A stretch of 64,000 nucleotides of DNA from NCBI RefSeq assembly GCF_013112485.1, contig NZ_JABFHG010000004.1:351755-415754 (forward strand), read 5' to 3'. This stretch comes from Roseicella sp. DB1501 (lineage in GTDB: Bacteria; Pseudomonadota; Alphaproteobacteria; Acetobacterales; Acetobacteraceae). The notes beneath the pieces are model-generated. The model ran no database searches. It worked only from the letters and a program-made list of their open reading frames with translations, and was not told where the DNA came from. Shown piece after piece: positions 32,429 through 41,356 of this stretch. How positions within the stretch are numbered: position 1 is the stretch's first letter; each line of letters opens with the position of its first letter. Position numbers and translations under genes: made by a program.

Positions 32429-34231
32429 ATGGGTAGGATGGCCCTTGGTGACTTGCTCGAACTCGAAAACCATATCCTTCGGATGATTGCGCGTGGCGCG
32501 CCGTTGGTCGATACGGCGCGGCATATTTGCAAAGCGATGGAAGCATGTCTTCCGGGGGTGCTCTGCGAGATAGAGATCATAGATGCCGATGGTCAGCTCC
32601 GGCCGCTGGCGCTGGGCGATCCCCGCGATGAGGCTTCCCTATCCGTTGCCAGGCCGACCGCCGAAGGCTCCGTTCCTTCCTTTTCGGCGTCAAACTGGTC
32701 GTCTCTCATCACCGGCGAAACGGGCACTCCGATTGGACGGTTGACGCTTCTTTCGGAAGCACCCGGTGGCGCTGTCGAGATTCCAGAGAACCTGGCGGCA
32801 ACCTGCGTGGAATGGTGTGAACTGGCCTTCCGCCGCCACGAACACGCTGTCTCCCGAGATCGTAGGGCGACGCTGGATGTTCTCACTGGCTTGCTCAATC
32901 GCGCCGCTTTCGATGCCGAACTGGCGAACCTGTCGTGCGAAGAGCCGGGTTCTTGGGCCGTGTTGATGATCGACCTCGACAATCTGAAGGTCGTGAACGA
33001 CGTCTTCGGTCACGCGGCCGGTGACGCTTTGATCCGTGTTGCCGCCAGCCGGATTGCGGCAGCTATGTCGCCAAACGTCACGTTTCGGTTCGGCGGCGAC
33101 GAGTTTGCGGTGATCGTCCGAGAGCCTGCGACTTTAGCCAATATCGAGGGAGGAGCAGGACGGATCTTCGATGCCTTGGAGGAGTTGGCCGACTGTGCAG
33201 GCAACATGGTGGCGCCGGCGGCAACGATCGGCGGCGCCGTGCTGGCGGCGGGTGACATTGACGGGTCGAGTGTCTGCCAGAACGCCGACTTCGCTCTTTA
33301 CCATGCGAAAGAGACTGGCCGCGGCGGCTTTGTCCGCTACTGGCCGGGGATTGATACGCGCATCACCCATCGAATTGGAGCAATCCACTCCGTTTCCGCC
33401 GCGATCGCCGATGACAGGATCAGCGCCTACTATCAGCCGATCGTCCAACTCGACAATTTCGAGATTATCGGTGTCGAAGCGCTCTGCCGGCTGAAGAGGC
33501 ATGACGGTGAGATTCTGTCCGCCTATGCTTTCCGCGAAGCAACATCTGATGTCCGGGTGGCGACGGCGCTGACGGATCGGATGTTGTCAATCGCTGCCGG
33601 TGACGTTCGGCGATGGTTGGACGAGGACATACCTCTTCGGTTTGTCAGCGTGAATGTCTCGGCGGCCGATTTCTATGCTGGCGACCTGCTGCATAAGCTG
33701 GATGGTAGTTTCGGCCGAGCGCGGGTGCCGCTCGATCATCTCATCGTGGAGGTGAACGAAGATGTCTGGATGGGGCGAAACGATAGGATTGTCGCGCGGG
33801 AGGTAAAGCGGCTGCGCGAAAACGGTGTGCGCGTCGCGCTCGACAATTTTGGAAGCGGTCAGGCGCCTCTAACCCATCTGATGAACGTGCCGGTCGATGC
33901 CATCAAGATCGACCGATCGTTGATTGCCGAACTGTGGCCTAACGAACCTAGCACGGCGATCGTAAAAGGTGTGATCGAGATCGCACATGAACTTGGCATT
34001 CAAGTTATAGCTGAAGGCATCGAGGCCGAGGTCGAGGCCAGCCAACTCTGGACGATGGGCTGCGAATTCGGCCAGGGATTTGTGTTTTCGCGGCCGATGG
34101 GCGCTGCCGAGATGGCGGCGCTGCTCCGCCGCCACTTGAATGGCATCATAGGCGCCGTTCCTCTTCGACTTCAGACAGGGACAGGATTTCAGGGCTTCGC
34201 CCAGGACGAGCGGCGAACCGGAACAATCTGA
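32429..34231 (+). CDS. GGDEF-EAL cyclic-di-GMP protein
   Basis: A 600-aa protein. An N-terminal sensor-like region (1-145, GAF-like in pattern) is followed by a GGDEF domain with intact RFGGDEFAV near residue 215 and an EAL domain with VEALCRL near 350, AEGIE near 530 and KIDRS. The EAL motif is present, but the usual DDFGTG appears as DNFGSG, where the first acidic residue pair is altered, so phosphodiesterase activity is uncertain. It could make or degrade c-di-GMP, linking island carriage to biofilm or motility. It has no membrane segment. Confidence 0.88.
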   Translation: MGRMALGDLLELENHILRMIARGAPLVDTARHICKAMEACLPGVLCEIEIIDADGQLRPLALGDPRDEASLSVARPTAEGSVPSFSASNWSSLITGETGTPIGRLTLLSEAPGGAVEIPENLAATCVEWCELAFRRHEHAVSRDRRATLDVLTGLLNRAAFDAELANLSCEEPGSWAVLMIDLDNLKVVNDVFGHAAGDALIRVAASRIAAAMSPNVTFRFGGDEFAVIVREPATLANIEGGAGRIFDALEELADCAGNMVAPAATIGGAVLAAGDIDGSSVCQNADFALYHAKETGRGGFVRYWPGIDTRITHRIGAIHSVSAAIADDRISAYYQPIVQLDNFEIIGVEALCRLKRHDGEILSAYAFREATSDVRVATALTDRMLSIAAGDVRRWLDEDIPLRFVSVNVSAADFYAGDLLHKLDGSFGRARVPLDHLIVEVNEDVWMGRNDRIVAREVKRLRENGVRVALDNFGSGQAPLTHLMNVPVDAIKIDRSLIAELWPNEPSTAIVKGVIEIAHELGIQVIAEGIEAEVEASQLWTMGCEFGQGFVFSRPMGAAEMAALLRRHLNGIIGAVPLRLQTGTGFQGFAQDERRTGTI

Positions 34232-34256
34232 CTCGGTTGCCACGACCGATGGTTCA

Positions 34257-34832
34257 TCAGAGGTCGCCGATATGCCCACGTAGCCGGTCATGAAGTTGCC
34301 TCAGCTTCTGGCCACGCAGCATGTCGTGGAACGCGGCGGCCGACATGGCGGACTTTGAGAGGTTGCGGCGGGCGTTGGCGAGAGATCCAAGGATCAGTTG
34401 GGGCGACAGGTCATAGAGGTCGGTCAAAAAGGTGTCTGGAGTCTGGCGAACGAGGCCGTGCTTCTTCAGAGCCATGATCGGGAAATCGCGCAAATTCCAG
34501 GTCAGGATATGGGACGCCTCGGCCTCGATTGCGACCGCGACGACGTGGCGGTCATCAGGATCGGGCAAGGTGACGGCAGGAATATGCTTCTCATATTCCG
34601 TAATCGTCGCCGCCGGTAGAGCGGTATTCATGAGCCGTTTCGCTGTGTCGAGGTGATCGGCCGAGAGACCCGGCACATTGGCCACGAGATTGCTCAGCCA
34701 CTCATCATGGATTTGTTCGGACCAACGCGCGTGAAACAGGCGGTCGACTGCGGTCTGGACTATGATGTTCCTTAAATGGAACGGATAGAGGATGCAGGCA
34801 TCGCAGACCGCGATTACGGGGCTAAATGCCAT
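34257..34832 (-). CDS. PIN-domain toxin
   Basis: A 191-aa PIN protein. Acidic residues typical of the nuclease site are visible: Asp in VIAVCDACILYP, DPDDRHVVAVAIEA, and Asp in ILTWNLRDFP. It probably cleaves RNA when free. It begins 11 bases inside the end of the upstream gene, a HTH-type antitoxin, the usual type II layout. It would help keep the island in the host. Confidence 0.85.
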   Translation of the reverse strand: MAFSPVIAVCDACILYPFHLRNIIVQTAVDRLFHARWSEQIHDEWLSNLVANVPGLSADHLDTAKRLMNTALPAATITEYEKHIPAVTLPDPDDRHVVAVAIEAEASHILTWNLRDFPIMALKKHGLVRQTPDTFLTDLYDLSPQLILGSLANARRNLSKSAMSAAAFHDMLRGQKLRQLHDRLRGHIGDL

Positions 34833-35268
34833 ATTGAAGGTGAAGATTCTCGGCGTCGGCAGCCAAGTCTTCCATTGCCTTGCGCTGGACGTCGAGCTTC
34901 GCCTTCAGTGCCAGCACGTTCTTGAGCGACGCGCGGCGATGCTTGCCCACATAGCGGAACGGCAGATCGCCGATATCCATGCGATGGACCACGAGCGGGC
35001 GCGATATGCCAAGGATGGCGGAAGCCTCGGTTGGGCTCAGCTCTTGGTCTTCCGTAAGGACTGCTACACGCTCACCACTAAGCAGGCGGTCAATTAGCGT
35101 CTCGACGACACTAGCGGCTGCCGGCGGCAGAGCCACGGTCTCGTCCCCCCCGCTTCGGCGTCGGACGCGCAGCTCGATGCGGTCGCCCTCGGCCAGCTTG
35201 GGCAGGGGCGATACCTTCTTTCGGTCTCGATCCGAGAGACCGGCGAATTTGACGACTTGGCTGGCCAT
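34822..35268 (-). CDS. HTH antitoxin partner of the PIN toxin
   Basis: A 148-aa protein with an excisionase-like HTH, ELSPTEASAILGISRPLVVHRM, followed by LPFRYVGKHRRASLKNVLAL. The start at 35,268 is supported by AGGAG about nine bases upstream. This family pairs with PIN toxins in an antitoxin-toxin operon. It would neutralise the toxin and repress its own promoter. Confidence 0.84.
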   Translation of the reverse strand: MASQVVKFAGLSDRDRKKVSPLPKLAEGDRIELRVRRRSGGDETVALPPAAASVVETLIDRLLSGERVAVLTEDQELSPTEASAILGISRPLVVHRMDIGDLPFRYVGKHRRASLKNVLALKAKLDVQRKAMEDLAADAENLHLQYGI

Positions 35269-35289
35269 GACGGGTTCTCCTGACCAGCC

Positions 35290-35318
35290 AATATAGTCGC
35301 GCGGGGCCATAACTGCAA
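35290..35318 (-). promoter_or_regulatory. Promoter of the antitoxin-toxin operon
   Basis: Minus strand TTGCAG (35,313-35,318) and TATATT (35,290-35,295) are 17 bases apart, a good sigma-70 match, 22 bases before the antitoxin start. The -35 lies in the loop of a CGGGGCC/GGCCCCG hairpin (35,302-35,334) that may end integrase transcripts. Confidence 0.65.
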
Positions 35319-35344
35319 TAACTGAAAGGCCCCGTATGGGATGG

Positions 35345-36703
35345 TTAAGCGGCAAGTGGCAGCTCCTCCCGCTCCGTCTCCTCGTCGCCGGCGGCCTTCT
35401 GAAGGAAGCGCGCCAGCGCCGCCTTCCGGGAATCCCGGTCGAGGGCATAGGCGGTCTGCTTGAACGCCTTCCCGTCGAGGAGGCCCTGGATGTAGCCGGA
35501 GATCGTATCCGCCGCCATGATGAGCGCCGTGTCGAGGGTGTGGATGTATTTGCTCGTGACCGAGCCCTTCGCATGGCCGACCAGCGCGGCAATCGTAACC
35601 TCGGTGAAGCCGAGATCGTTGGCGATGCTGGCGAAGCTGTGGCGCAGAACGTGCGGCGTGACGTCGGCCAGCGGCGAGTCCTTGAAAATCTGTTTCCAAT
35701 GGTTCGGGAAGCCGCCAAATGCGGCGTCCTCCGCGCGTGGACCGGGGAAGACATAGCTTCCCGTCTGCGTCTTACGTCGTTCCTCGAGATACTCGACGAC
35801 GGGAAGCCCGATAGGACGGATGGACGCTCCCTCCTTGCTGTCGGCGAGGCGGAGGCAACTGGCGCCCGTATCCGCCTCGGTCCACATGAGGCCGATCATC
35901 TCGCTTCGCCGGCAGCCGGTCAGCGCGATCTGGCGGATGATGTCGACGGTCATCTCATATTTCTCGGTCGCGGCGGCCGTGCGCAGCATCTCGCCCAAGG
36001 TGCGATACTCGGCTTCCGTGAGGCGACGGCCGCGCACATTGTCCTTGGGCTTGCGAACGCCGTGGGCCGGGTTCGCCGTGATGATGCCGGCTTCCATCGC
36101 GTAGGTGAGTATCCCGCCGAGTAGTCCGACGGTTCGGGTCGCGGTGCCTGCGCCGCCGCGAACGATTGCCTTGCCACGCAGCTTTTTCGTCTTGACCGAC
36201 ACGGCCGTCTTCCCGGCCATGATGTCCTTCAACACCTTGGCGATGTCGGCTTTGGCGAGATCCTTGACCCGCCGGTTGCCGATGAGCGGGACGATGTGCC
36301 GATGAATCCGGCCGATGTCGCTGGCGATTGTGCCGGCCTTCTTCGGTCGGCCGCCCTTCCCGAGAATGAGGCCAGCGTCCAGATCCTTGAGATAGAGTTC
36401 GCAGAGTTCCTTGACGGTGATCGCCTGGTGGTCGAGCTGGCGCTCCTCGGCGGGATTGTCGCCCTTGGCGATACGACCGAGTTGCACCTTCGCTTCCTGC
36501 CGGGCCGTCTCCGGTGTCCACACGCCATGCATACCGATGGTGTAGCGCCGCGTCCGTCCGGCGGCGCGATATTGGATGAGGTAGCTGCGCTTGCCCGAAG
36601 CGAAGATGCGCAGGCCGAAGCCCGGCAACTCGTCGTCCCAGAGGAAGTAGTCCTTTTCTCGAGCGCTGGCCGCATCTACAATGCGCTTGGTCAGCTTTGC
36701 CAT
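35345..36703 (-). CDS. int: Tyrosine integrase of the island
   Basis: A 452-aa integrase with an N-terminal DUF4102 arm-binding domain (LPGFGLRIFASGKRSYLIQY) and the catalytic set: Arg in ALTGCRRSEM, HVLR in TPHVLRHSFAS, His in LVGHAKGSVT and Tyr in SKYIHTLD. It should integrate and excise the island. It lies next to the tRNA-Arg 3' half, the expected attachment site. Its Shine-Dalgarno GGAGGAG is part of a 6-bp hairpin. Confidence 0.95.
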   Translation of the reverse strand: MAKLTKRIVDAASAREKDYFLWDDELPGFGLRIFASGKRSYLIQYRAAGRTRRYTIGMHGVWTPETARQEAKVQLGRIAKGDNPAEERQLDHQAITVKELCELYLKDLDAGLILGKGGRPKKAGTIASDIGRIHRHIVPLIGNRRVKDLAKADIAKVLKDIMAGKTAVSVKTKKLRGKAIVRGGAGTATRTVGLLGGILTYAMEAGIITANPAHGVRKPKDNVRGRRLTEAEYRTLGEMLRTAAATEKYEMTVDIIRQIALTGCRRSEMIGLMWTEADTGASCLRLADSKEGASIRPIGLPVVEYLEERRKTQTGSYVFPGPRAEDAAFGGFPNHWKQIFKDSPLADVTPHVLRHSFASIANDLGFTEVTIAALVGHAKGSVTSKYIHTLDTALIMAADTISGYIQGLLDGKAFKQTAYALDRDSRKAALARFLQKAAGDEETEREELPLAA

Positions 36704-36710
36704 GTGACGT

Positions 36711-36726
36711 CTCCTCCGTTGAGGAG
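36711..36726 (-). promoter_or_regulatory. Hairpin over the integrase ribosome binding site
   Basis: Minus strand CTCCTC-AACG-GAGGAG is a perfect 6-bp stem whose right arm is the integrase Shine-Dalgarno, seven bases before the ATG. Folding would lower translation of the integrase. Confidence 0.55.
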
Positions 36727-36889
36727 GGGCTGTTTCCGCGGAAGCACCACGGAAGCAGCCGGATGAATATCAGAGCGAATTTTCGGATAGACAGTTCGGC
36801 ACAACAGGCCGGATAGTCTAGGGGTTTCAAGCGGTTGGCGCATCGTAGCGTGTCCTAGCGTGCATAAAGGATGGCTAGGTCAAATTGCT

Positions 36890-36932
36890 CCGAAGGCAAA
36901 GGTCGTACGTTCGAATCGTATCGGGTCCGCCA
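36890..36932 (+). tRNA. 3' half of tRNA-Arg(CCG), attachment site of the island
   Basis: The half runs from the CCG anticodon through the 3' anticodon strand GGCAA, variable loop AGGTC, T-arm GTACG-TTCGAAT-CGTAT, acceptor strand CGGGTCC, G73 and an encoded CCA. No matching 5' half (GGACCCG...) is upstream, so the gene is interrupted at the anticodon loop. The integrase gene lies 187 bases away. The other half and an intact tRNA should be at the far end of the island. Confidence 0.75.
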
Positions 36933-37216
36933 ATCTTCTCAATGCGTTAGGCTGATTCGGCCAGCAAGTTGCCTGCCTTTTGCCGGCAGGCGCGCTGGCT
37001 TGCGTTGCGATCTGCCCGCCTCGCGGCTGCCGATGACGCCCCCGCTTCCTGCAAGCCCGACGCGCTGACGCGCCAACGCTCAACTCCGCCGCTCTCGCCG
37101 GTGCCTGCGCCAGCAACGGACCAGGCTCGCCCGGCGCGAAACTTAGTTGAGAATCATTCGCAATTTCTCTAAGCCGAGCGGCGGGATGAATCCCCGCAGC
37201 GGAGGAGAGGCGATCC
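36933..37216. other. Intergenic stretch between island and heme region
   Basis: Contains the first Fur-like operator (37,147-37,163) and no recognisable gene. Confidence 0.5.
37147..37163 (+). promoter_or_regulatory. Fur-like operator
   Basis: TTGAGAATCATTCGCAA, 54 bases before the PNPOx-like gene. Close to the general pattern TTGnrAnnSATTCkCAA seen upstream of five other iron genes here. Confidence 0.65.
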
Positions 37217-38262
37217 ATGACCGGCACGGCAGGACCGATTCAGGATGATGCGGCCGCCGCCATGACCGCCATCGACACCGTCGCCGCGCTGGAAAGCGTC
37301 CTCGGCAAGACGCCGCCGCCGATGCACCTGAAGGTCATCGACCATCTCGACGAGGGCGCCCGGCGCTGGATCGCCGCATCGCCGCTGCTCTTCGCCGGCT
37401 TCGGCGATGCCGCCACGCTCGCCATCACGCTCGGCGGTGGCGCGCCGGGCTTCGCCGGCACCGAGGCGCGGATGCTGCGCCTGCCCCCCGCGGCGCTCGA
37501 TGAGCCGGCGCTGGCGCGGCCAGGGGCCGGCTTCGGCGCGCTCTTCCTCGCGCCGGACCTCGGCGAGACTCTGCGCGTCAACGGCCGCGTCGCCGGGATC
37601 GAAGGCGACGAGGCCCGGATCGCGGTCGAGGAATGCTACGTCCATTGCGCCAAGGCGCTGATCCGCTCGGCCTTCTGGTCCGCGCCGCAGCTCGACGCGG
37701 CGCCCGAGGAGGCTGCTGCCTTCGCCGCCGCCAGCCGGTTCATGGCGCTGGCGACGAGCGATCCCGGCGGCCATGCCGATCTCAGCCCGAAGGGCGATCC
37801 GGCCATGCGGCTGGCGCGGCTGGAGGGCGACGCGCTGTGGTTCCCGGACCGACCCGGCAACCGGCGCACCGACAGCTTCCGCAACATCATCGCCCAGCCG
37901 CGCATCGCGGCCGCGCTGCTCCTCCCCGGCACCGACCATGTCCTGATCCTCGGCGGCCGGGCGCGGCTGACCACGGAGGAGACGGCGCGGGAAGGCTTCG
38001 CCGTGGAGGGCAAGGTGCCGCCGCTCGTCACCCGCGTCGAACTCGCCAGCCTGGCCCTGCGCCGGAGCGCCGCGCTCGGGCGCGCCGCCCTCTGGCCGGT
38101 CGCGGCACCGGTCGAGGGGATCGACCCCGTCGCGATGTTCACCGCACATGTGCGACTCAACCGGGACAAGGGCCTGTCTGCCCGGCTTGCCGGCGCCGTC
38201 GTCTCCATCCCCGGCCTGATGCGCAGGGGCTGGAGAAGGACTACAAATCCAACCTCTACTGA
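37217..38262 (+). pseudogene. PNPOx-like flavoprotein, frame broken near the end
   Basis: About 348 aa of the FMN-dependent pyridoxamine oxidase-like family. ASRFMALATSDPGGHADLSPKG and DSFRNIIAQPRIAAALLLPG are the usual flavin-binding signs. Family members end ...GLEKDYKSNLY. That ending is present in the next frame, finishing at 38,262. The shift lies at GGGG 38,226-38,229, where five G would keep the frame. So either a base was lost from the homopolymer or the read is wrong. In frame, translation would run on through the opposite-strand cupin gene. Its position directly after a Fur-like site suggests iron control. Confidence 0.7.
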
Positions 38263-38277
38263 GCGCCCGCCATGGCC

Positions 38278-38703
38278 TCAGCCTTCCGGCGCCACCGCGA
38301 CGGACCGGTACTCCGCCTCCTCCACCGGCTCCAGCCAGGTGGTGTTGTCGGGGCCGTCGGTCTCGACGAAGGAGATATGCGCGAAGAGCTGGCCCGCGAT
38401 GGCGCCGTGCCAGTGCACGATCCCCGGCGGCACCACGGCGACGTCGCCGGCCCGCAGCCACTGCGGCGGCTTGCCCTTCACCTGCACCATGCCCGTGCCA
38501 TGCGTCGCCACCAGCACCTGCCGGGTCTTATGCGTATGCCAGTTGGTGCGCGCCCCGGGGGTGAAGGTCACCAGGGTAGCGCTGGTCCGCGACGGCGCCT
38601 CGGGCGTCGCCAGGGAATCCTGCAGGACCGTCCCGGTGAAGCTGGCGGCCGGGGCGGGTTTCGTCGTCCGGCCCGCGGCCGGGCGTACCGTCACATCGTT
38701 CAT
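38278..38703 (-). CDS. Cupin-domain protein
   Basis: A 141-aa single-domain cupin. The first cupin motif reads GARTNWHTHKTRQVLVATHG with the metal-binding His pair, and the second GDVAVVPPGIVHWHGA. Similar small cupins include hydroxynitrile-lyase-like and carboxymuconolactone-associated proteins. It is transcribed away from the TonB receptor gene; a Fur-like operator lies in the shared 200-base gap. The 3' end meets the PNPOx-like gene head-on, 16 bases apart. The substrate cannot be told. Confidence 0.82.
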   Translation of the reverse strand: MNDVTVRPAAGRTTKPAPAASFTGTVLQDSLATPEAPSRTSATLVTFTPGARTNWHTHKTRQVLVATHGTGMVQVKGKPPQWLRAGDVAVVPPGIVHWHGAIAGQLFAHISFVETDGPDNTTWLEPVEEAEYRSVAVAPEG

Positions 38704-38803
38704 GGCGTCTCTCCCTTTGGGGTCTCGCGGCTTCAGGGCGGAGGCCCTGGCTGTCGTGCCACATTGGCCAGGAAAACAAAGATGTGTGCCGTCAGCGGCT
38801 TGA

Positions 38804-38819
38804 TGCGAATGCATCTCAA
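38804..38819. promoter_or_regulatory. Fur-like operator
   Basis: TGCGAATGCATCTCAA lies between the divergent cupin and siderophore receptor genes. Its reverse complement TTGAGATGCATTCGCA matches the operator at 37,147. Confidence 0.6.
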
Positions 38820-38900
38820 TCGCATAGACGCCTATCCAAATCGAGATCAGACTGCCTCCGATCCCTGGCGAACCGGGACGTGGGGCGCCGGGAGCTGACC

Positions 38901-41078
38901 ATGCGCCACATCCGAGCCGGGGCACGGCTTGTCCTGCCTGCCATCGCCGTGCTCGCCACCGGCCTGCCCGCCGGTGCCCAGGATGCGGCCGCGCCCGGTG
39001 CCAGCCCCGGCGCCGCGCCCAGCATCACCCTGCCGACGCTCGATGTGCAGGAGCGCGCGGAAACCGCCACCGGACTGGTGCGGGGCTTCGTCGCACGGCA
39101 GAACCTCAGCGGCACCAAGACCGATACCCCCCTGCTCGAGACCCCGCAAGCCGTCTCAGTCATCACCCGCGACCAGATGGATGCAAGGGCGGTGCAGGAC
39201 ACCCAGCAGGCCCTGCGCTACGCGCCCGGCGTCTTCGCCGAGCCCTATGGCAGCGACATCCGCTACGGCTGGAGCACGGTGCGCGGCTATTCGCTGCAGG
39301 GCGCGCAGTTCCTCGACGGCATGCGGCTGCCCTTCGGCACCTATGCCATCCCGCAGGTCGAGCCCTGGGGCCTCGAGCGGCTCGAACTGCTGCGCGGCCC
39401 GGCCTCGGTGCTCTACGGCCAGATCCCGCCGGGCGGCATGCTGAACATGATCAGCCGCCGGCCGACCGATGTCCCGACGCATGAGGTGCAGCTGCAGACT
39501 GGCAGCTTCGGCCGGCTGCAGGGGGCCTTCGACCTCGGCGGCCCGATCGATCAGGAGGGAAAGTTCCTCTACCGCTTCACCGGTCTGGCGCGCGATTCCG
39601 ACAGCCAGACGGACGATGTGCGCGACCGCCGGCTCTTCCTCGCGCCGAGCCTGACCTGGCGGCTCAGCCCCGATACCAGCCTGACCCTGCTCTCCTACTG
39701 GCAGCGCGACGATTCCGGCGTGCAGCAATTCCTGCCCGTCCAGGGCACGCTGCGCTCCAACCCCTACGGCACCATCCCGATCAACCGCTTCGTCGGCGAG
39801 AAGAACGCCAACAACTTCGACCGCGACCAGTGGGGCGTCGGCTACGCCTTCTCGCACCGGATCGACGACCGCTTCACCATCCGGCAGAACCTGCGCTACT
39901 CGCGCACCAATTTCGACATGAACGTGGTGCGCGGCCTCGGGCTGCAGGCGGACCTGCAGACGCTGAACCGCACCGCCGTCGTCATCCGCGACCATGTTGA
40001 CGCCTTCACCATGGACAACCAGGGCGAGGCGCATCTGCAAACCGGCCCGGTCAGCCACACGATCCTCGCCGGCCTCGATTTCCGCCATGCCTCCACCGAT
40101 TACGGCTTCGGCCGCGGCGCGGCGCCGACGATCAACGTCTTCAACCCGGTCTATGGCCGTGCCTTCACCCTGCCGACCAGCTACAACTCGGTCCGCACCT
40201 TCAGCACGCAGGACCAGGTCGGCCTCTACGCCCAGGACCAGGCGCGCCTCGGCCGCTGGCTGCTGACGGTGAGCGGCCGGCAGGACTGGGTGGACAGCAA
40301 CACCGACAACCGCCTGACCAACCGGCAGACGCCGCAGAGCGACAGCGCCACCACCGGCCGCGTCGGGCTCAACTACCTCTTCGATTTCGGCCTCGCGCCC
40401 TATGTCTCCTGGTCGCAGTCCTTCCAGCCGCAGATCGGCGTGGATGCCTCCGGCACCCCCTTCCGGCCGACGCGGGGCGAGCAGTGGGAGGTCGGGCTGC
40501 GCTACCAGCCACCAGGCGTGAACGCCTCCGTCAGCCTCGCCGCCTACACCGGCACGCTGGAGAACATCCTGACGACGAACCCGGCGAACACCCTGTTTCA
40601 GGTGCAGACCGGCGAGGCGCGGGTGCGCGGCGTTGAGCTCGAGGGCGTCGCCGGCCTGGCGCGCGGGCTGAGCGCCATCGCCAGCTACACCTATACCGAC
40701 AGCAAGGTGACCAGGACGACGGTCGCCGCCAACCAGGACAAGCGGCTGCCTCTGACGCCCGAGCACACCGCCGCGCTCTGGCTCGACTACACCTTCCCCG
40801 ACGGGCCACTCGCCGGACTCGGCATCGCCGGCGGTGCGCGCTATGTCAGCGGCGCCTATGGCGACACGGCCAACCTCTATGAGACGCCGACCGCGACCCT
40901 GTTCGATGCCGCCATCCGCTACGATCTCGGCCGGCTGGCGCCTGGGCTCGAGGGCACGCGCCTCGCGGTCAACGCCTCCAACCTCGGCGACAAGCGGCTG
41001 GTGACCTGCGCCTCCAACACGGACTGCTTCTTCGCCGCGCGCCGGACCATCCTGGCGACGCTGAGCCACCGGTGGTAG
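38901..41078 (+). CDS. TonB-dependent siderophore receptor (FhuA/FpvA-type)
   Basis: A 725-aa outer-membrane receptor. A signal peptide (MRHIRAGARLVLPAIAVLAT, cleaved near GLPAGAQDA) precedes the plug domain, which contains ETPQAVSVITRDQM, YAPGVF, LDGMRLPFG and RGPASVLYGQ. The barrel ends ASNLGDKRLVTC and a final aromatic Trp, HRW. The GGGAG upstream fixes the ATG at 38,901. The plug-barrel pattern is that of ferric siderophore receptors, ligand unknown. It is the first gene of a run with DUF3649, PepSY and DUF3325 genes. Confidence 0.9.
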   Translation: MRHIRAGARLVLPAIAVLATGLPAGAQDAAAPGASPGAAPSITLPTLDVQERAETATGLVRGFVARQNLSGTKTDTPLLETPQAVSVITRDQMDARAVQDTQQALRYAPGVFAEPYGSDIRYGWSTVRGYSLQGAQFLDGMRLPFGTYAIPQVEPWGLERLELLRGPASVLYGQIPPGGMLNMISRRPTDVPTHEVQLQTGSFGRLQGAFDLGGPIDQEGKFLYRFTGLARDSDSQTDDVRDRRLFLAPSLTWRLSPDTSLTLLSYWQRDDSGVQQFLPVQGTLRSNPYGTIPINRFVGEKNANNFDRDQWGVGYAFSHRIDDRFTIRQNLRYSRTNFDMNVVRGLGLQADLQTLNRTAVVIRDHVDAFTMDNQGEAHLQTGPVSHTILAGLDFRHASTDYGFGRGAAPTINVFNPVYGRAFTLPTSYNSVRTFSTQDQVGLYAQDQARLGRWLLTVSGRQDWVDSNTDNRLTNRQTPQSDSATTGRVGLNYLFDFGLAPYVSWSQSFQPQIGVDASGTPFRPTRGEQWEVGLRYQPPGVNASVSLAAYTGTLENILTTNPANTLFQVQTGEARVRGVELEGVAGLARGLSAIASYTYTDSKVTRTTVAANQDKRLPLTPEHTAALWLDYTFPDGPLAGLGIAGGARYVSGAYGDTANLYETPTATLFDAAIRYDLGRLAPGLEGTRLAVNASNLGDKRLVTCASNTDCFFAARRTILATLSHRW

Positions 41079-41083
41079 GCGGC

Positions 41084-41356
41084 ATGGCGAGGCCGATCGA
41101 CATCATCGGGCGCGTCCTCGCCGCCCTGCTCGGCGGCTATGCGCTCTCTTATGCCATCTCGGGGGCGCTGGCGCTGCTGCTGCCGGTGCCGCGGCCGGAT
41201 GCGGTCTACATCTCCGGCATGCTGGCCTATCTGCCGATGACCTTCGCCGTGCTCTGGGCCTTCGCCGCGCGCACGGCGCTGCGGGCCTGGGCCTGGCTGC
41301 TCGCCCTCGCCGCGCCGCCGGCGGCCGTCCTCCTGCTCGGCTGGCCGCGGCCATGA
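41084..41356 (+). CDS. DUF3649 iron uptake membrane protein
   Basis: A 90-aa protein with three membrane segments, starting MARPIDIIGRVLAALLGGYA. DUF3649 proteins are encoded beside TonB receptors and PepSY proteins in iron uptake clusters. It overlaps the next gene by four bases (ATGA) and follows the receptor by five bases. Confidence 0.82.
   Translation: MARPIDIIGRVLAALLGGYALSYAISGALALLLPVPRPDAVYISGMLAYLPMTFAVLWAFAARTALRAWAWLLALAAPPAAVLLLGWPRP

Noticed and set aside
1..36932. Conjugation (relaxase, type IV secretion) genes
   Set aside because: None are in the window. A conjugative nature is inferred from backbone genes only; transfer genes would have to lie to the left.
36857..36932. A complete tRNA-Arg gene at the island end
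   Set aside because: The 5' acceptor strand GGACCCG and a D-arm are missing from the preceding bases; only the 3' half is present.
39156..41069. 637-aa open frame on the minus strand
   Set aside because: Antisense to the siderophore receptor with no family-like sequence.
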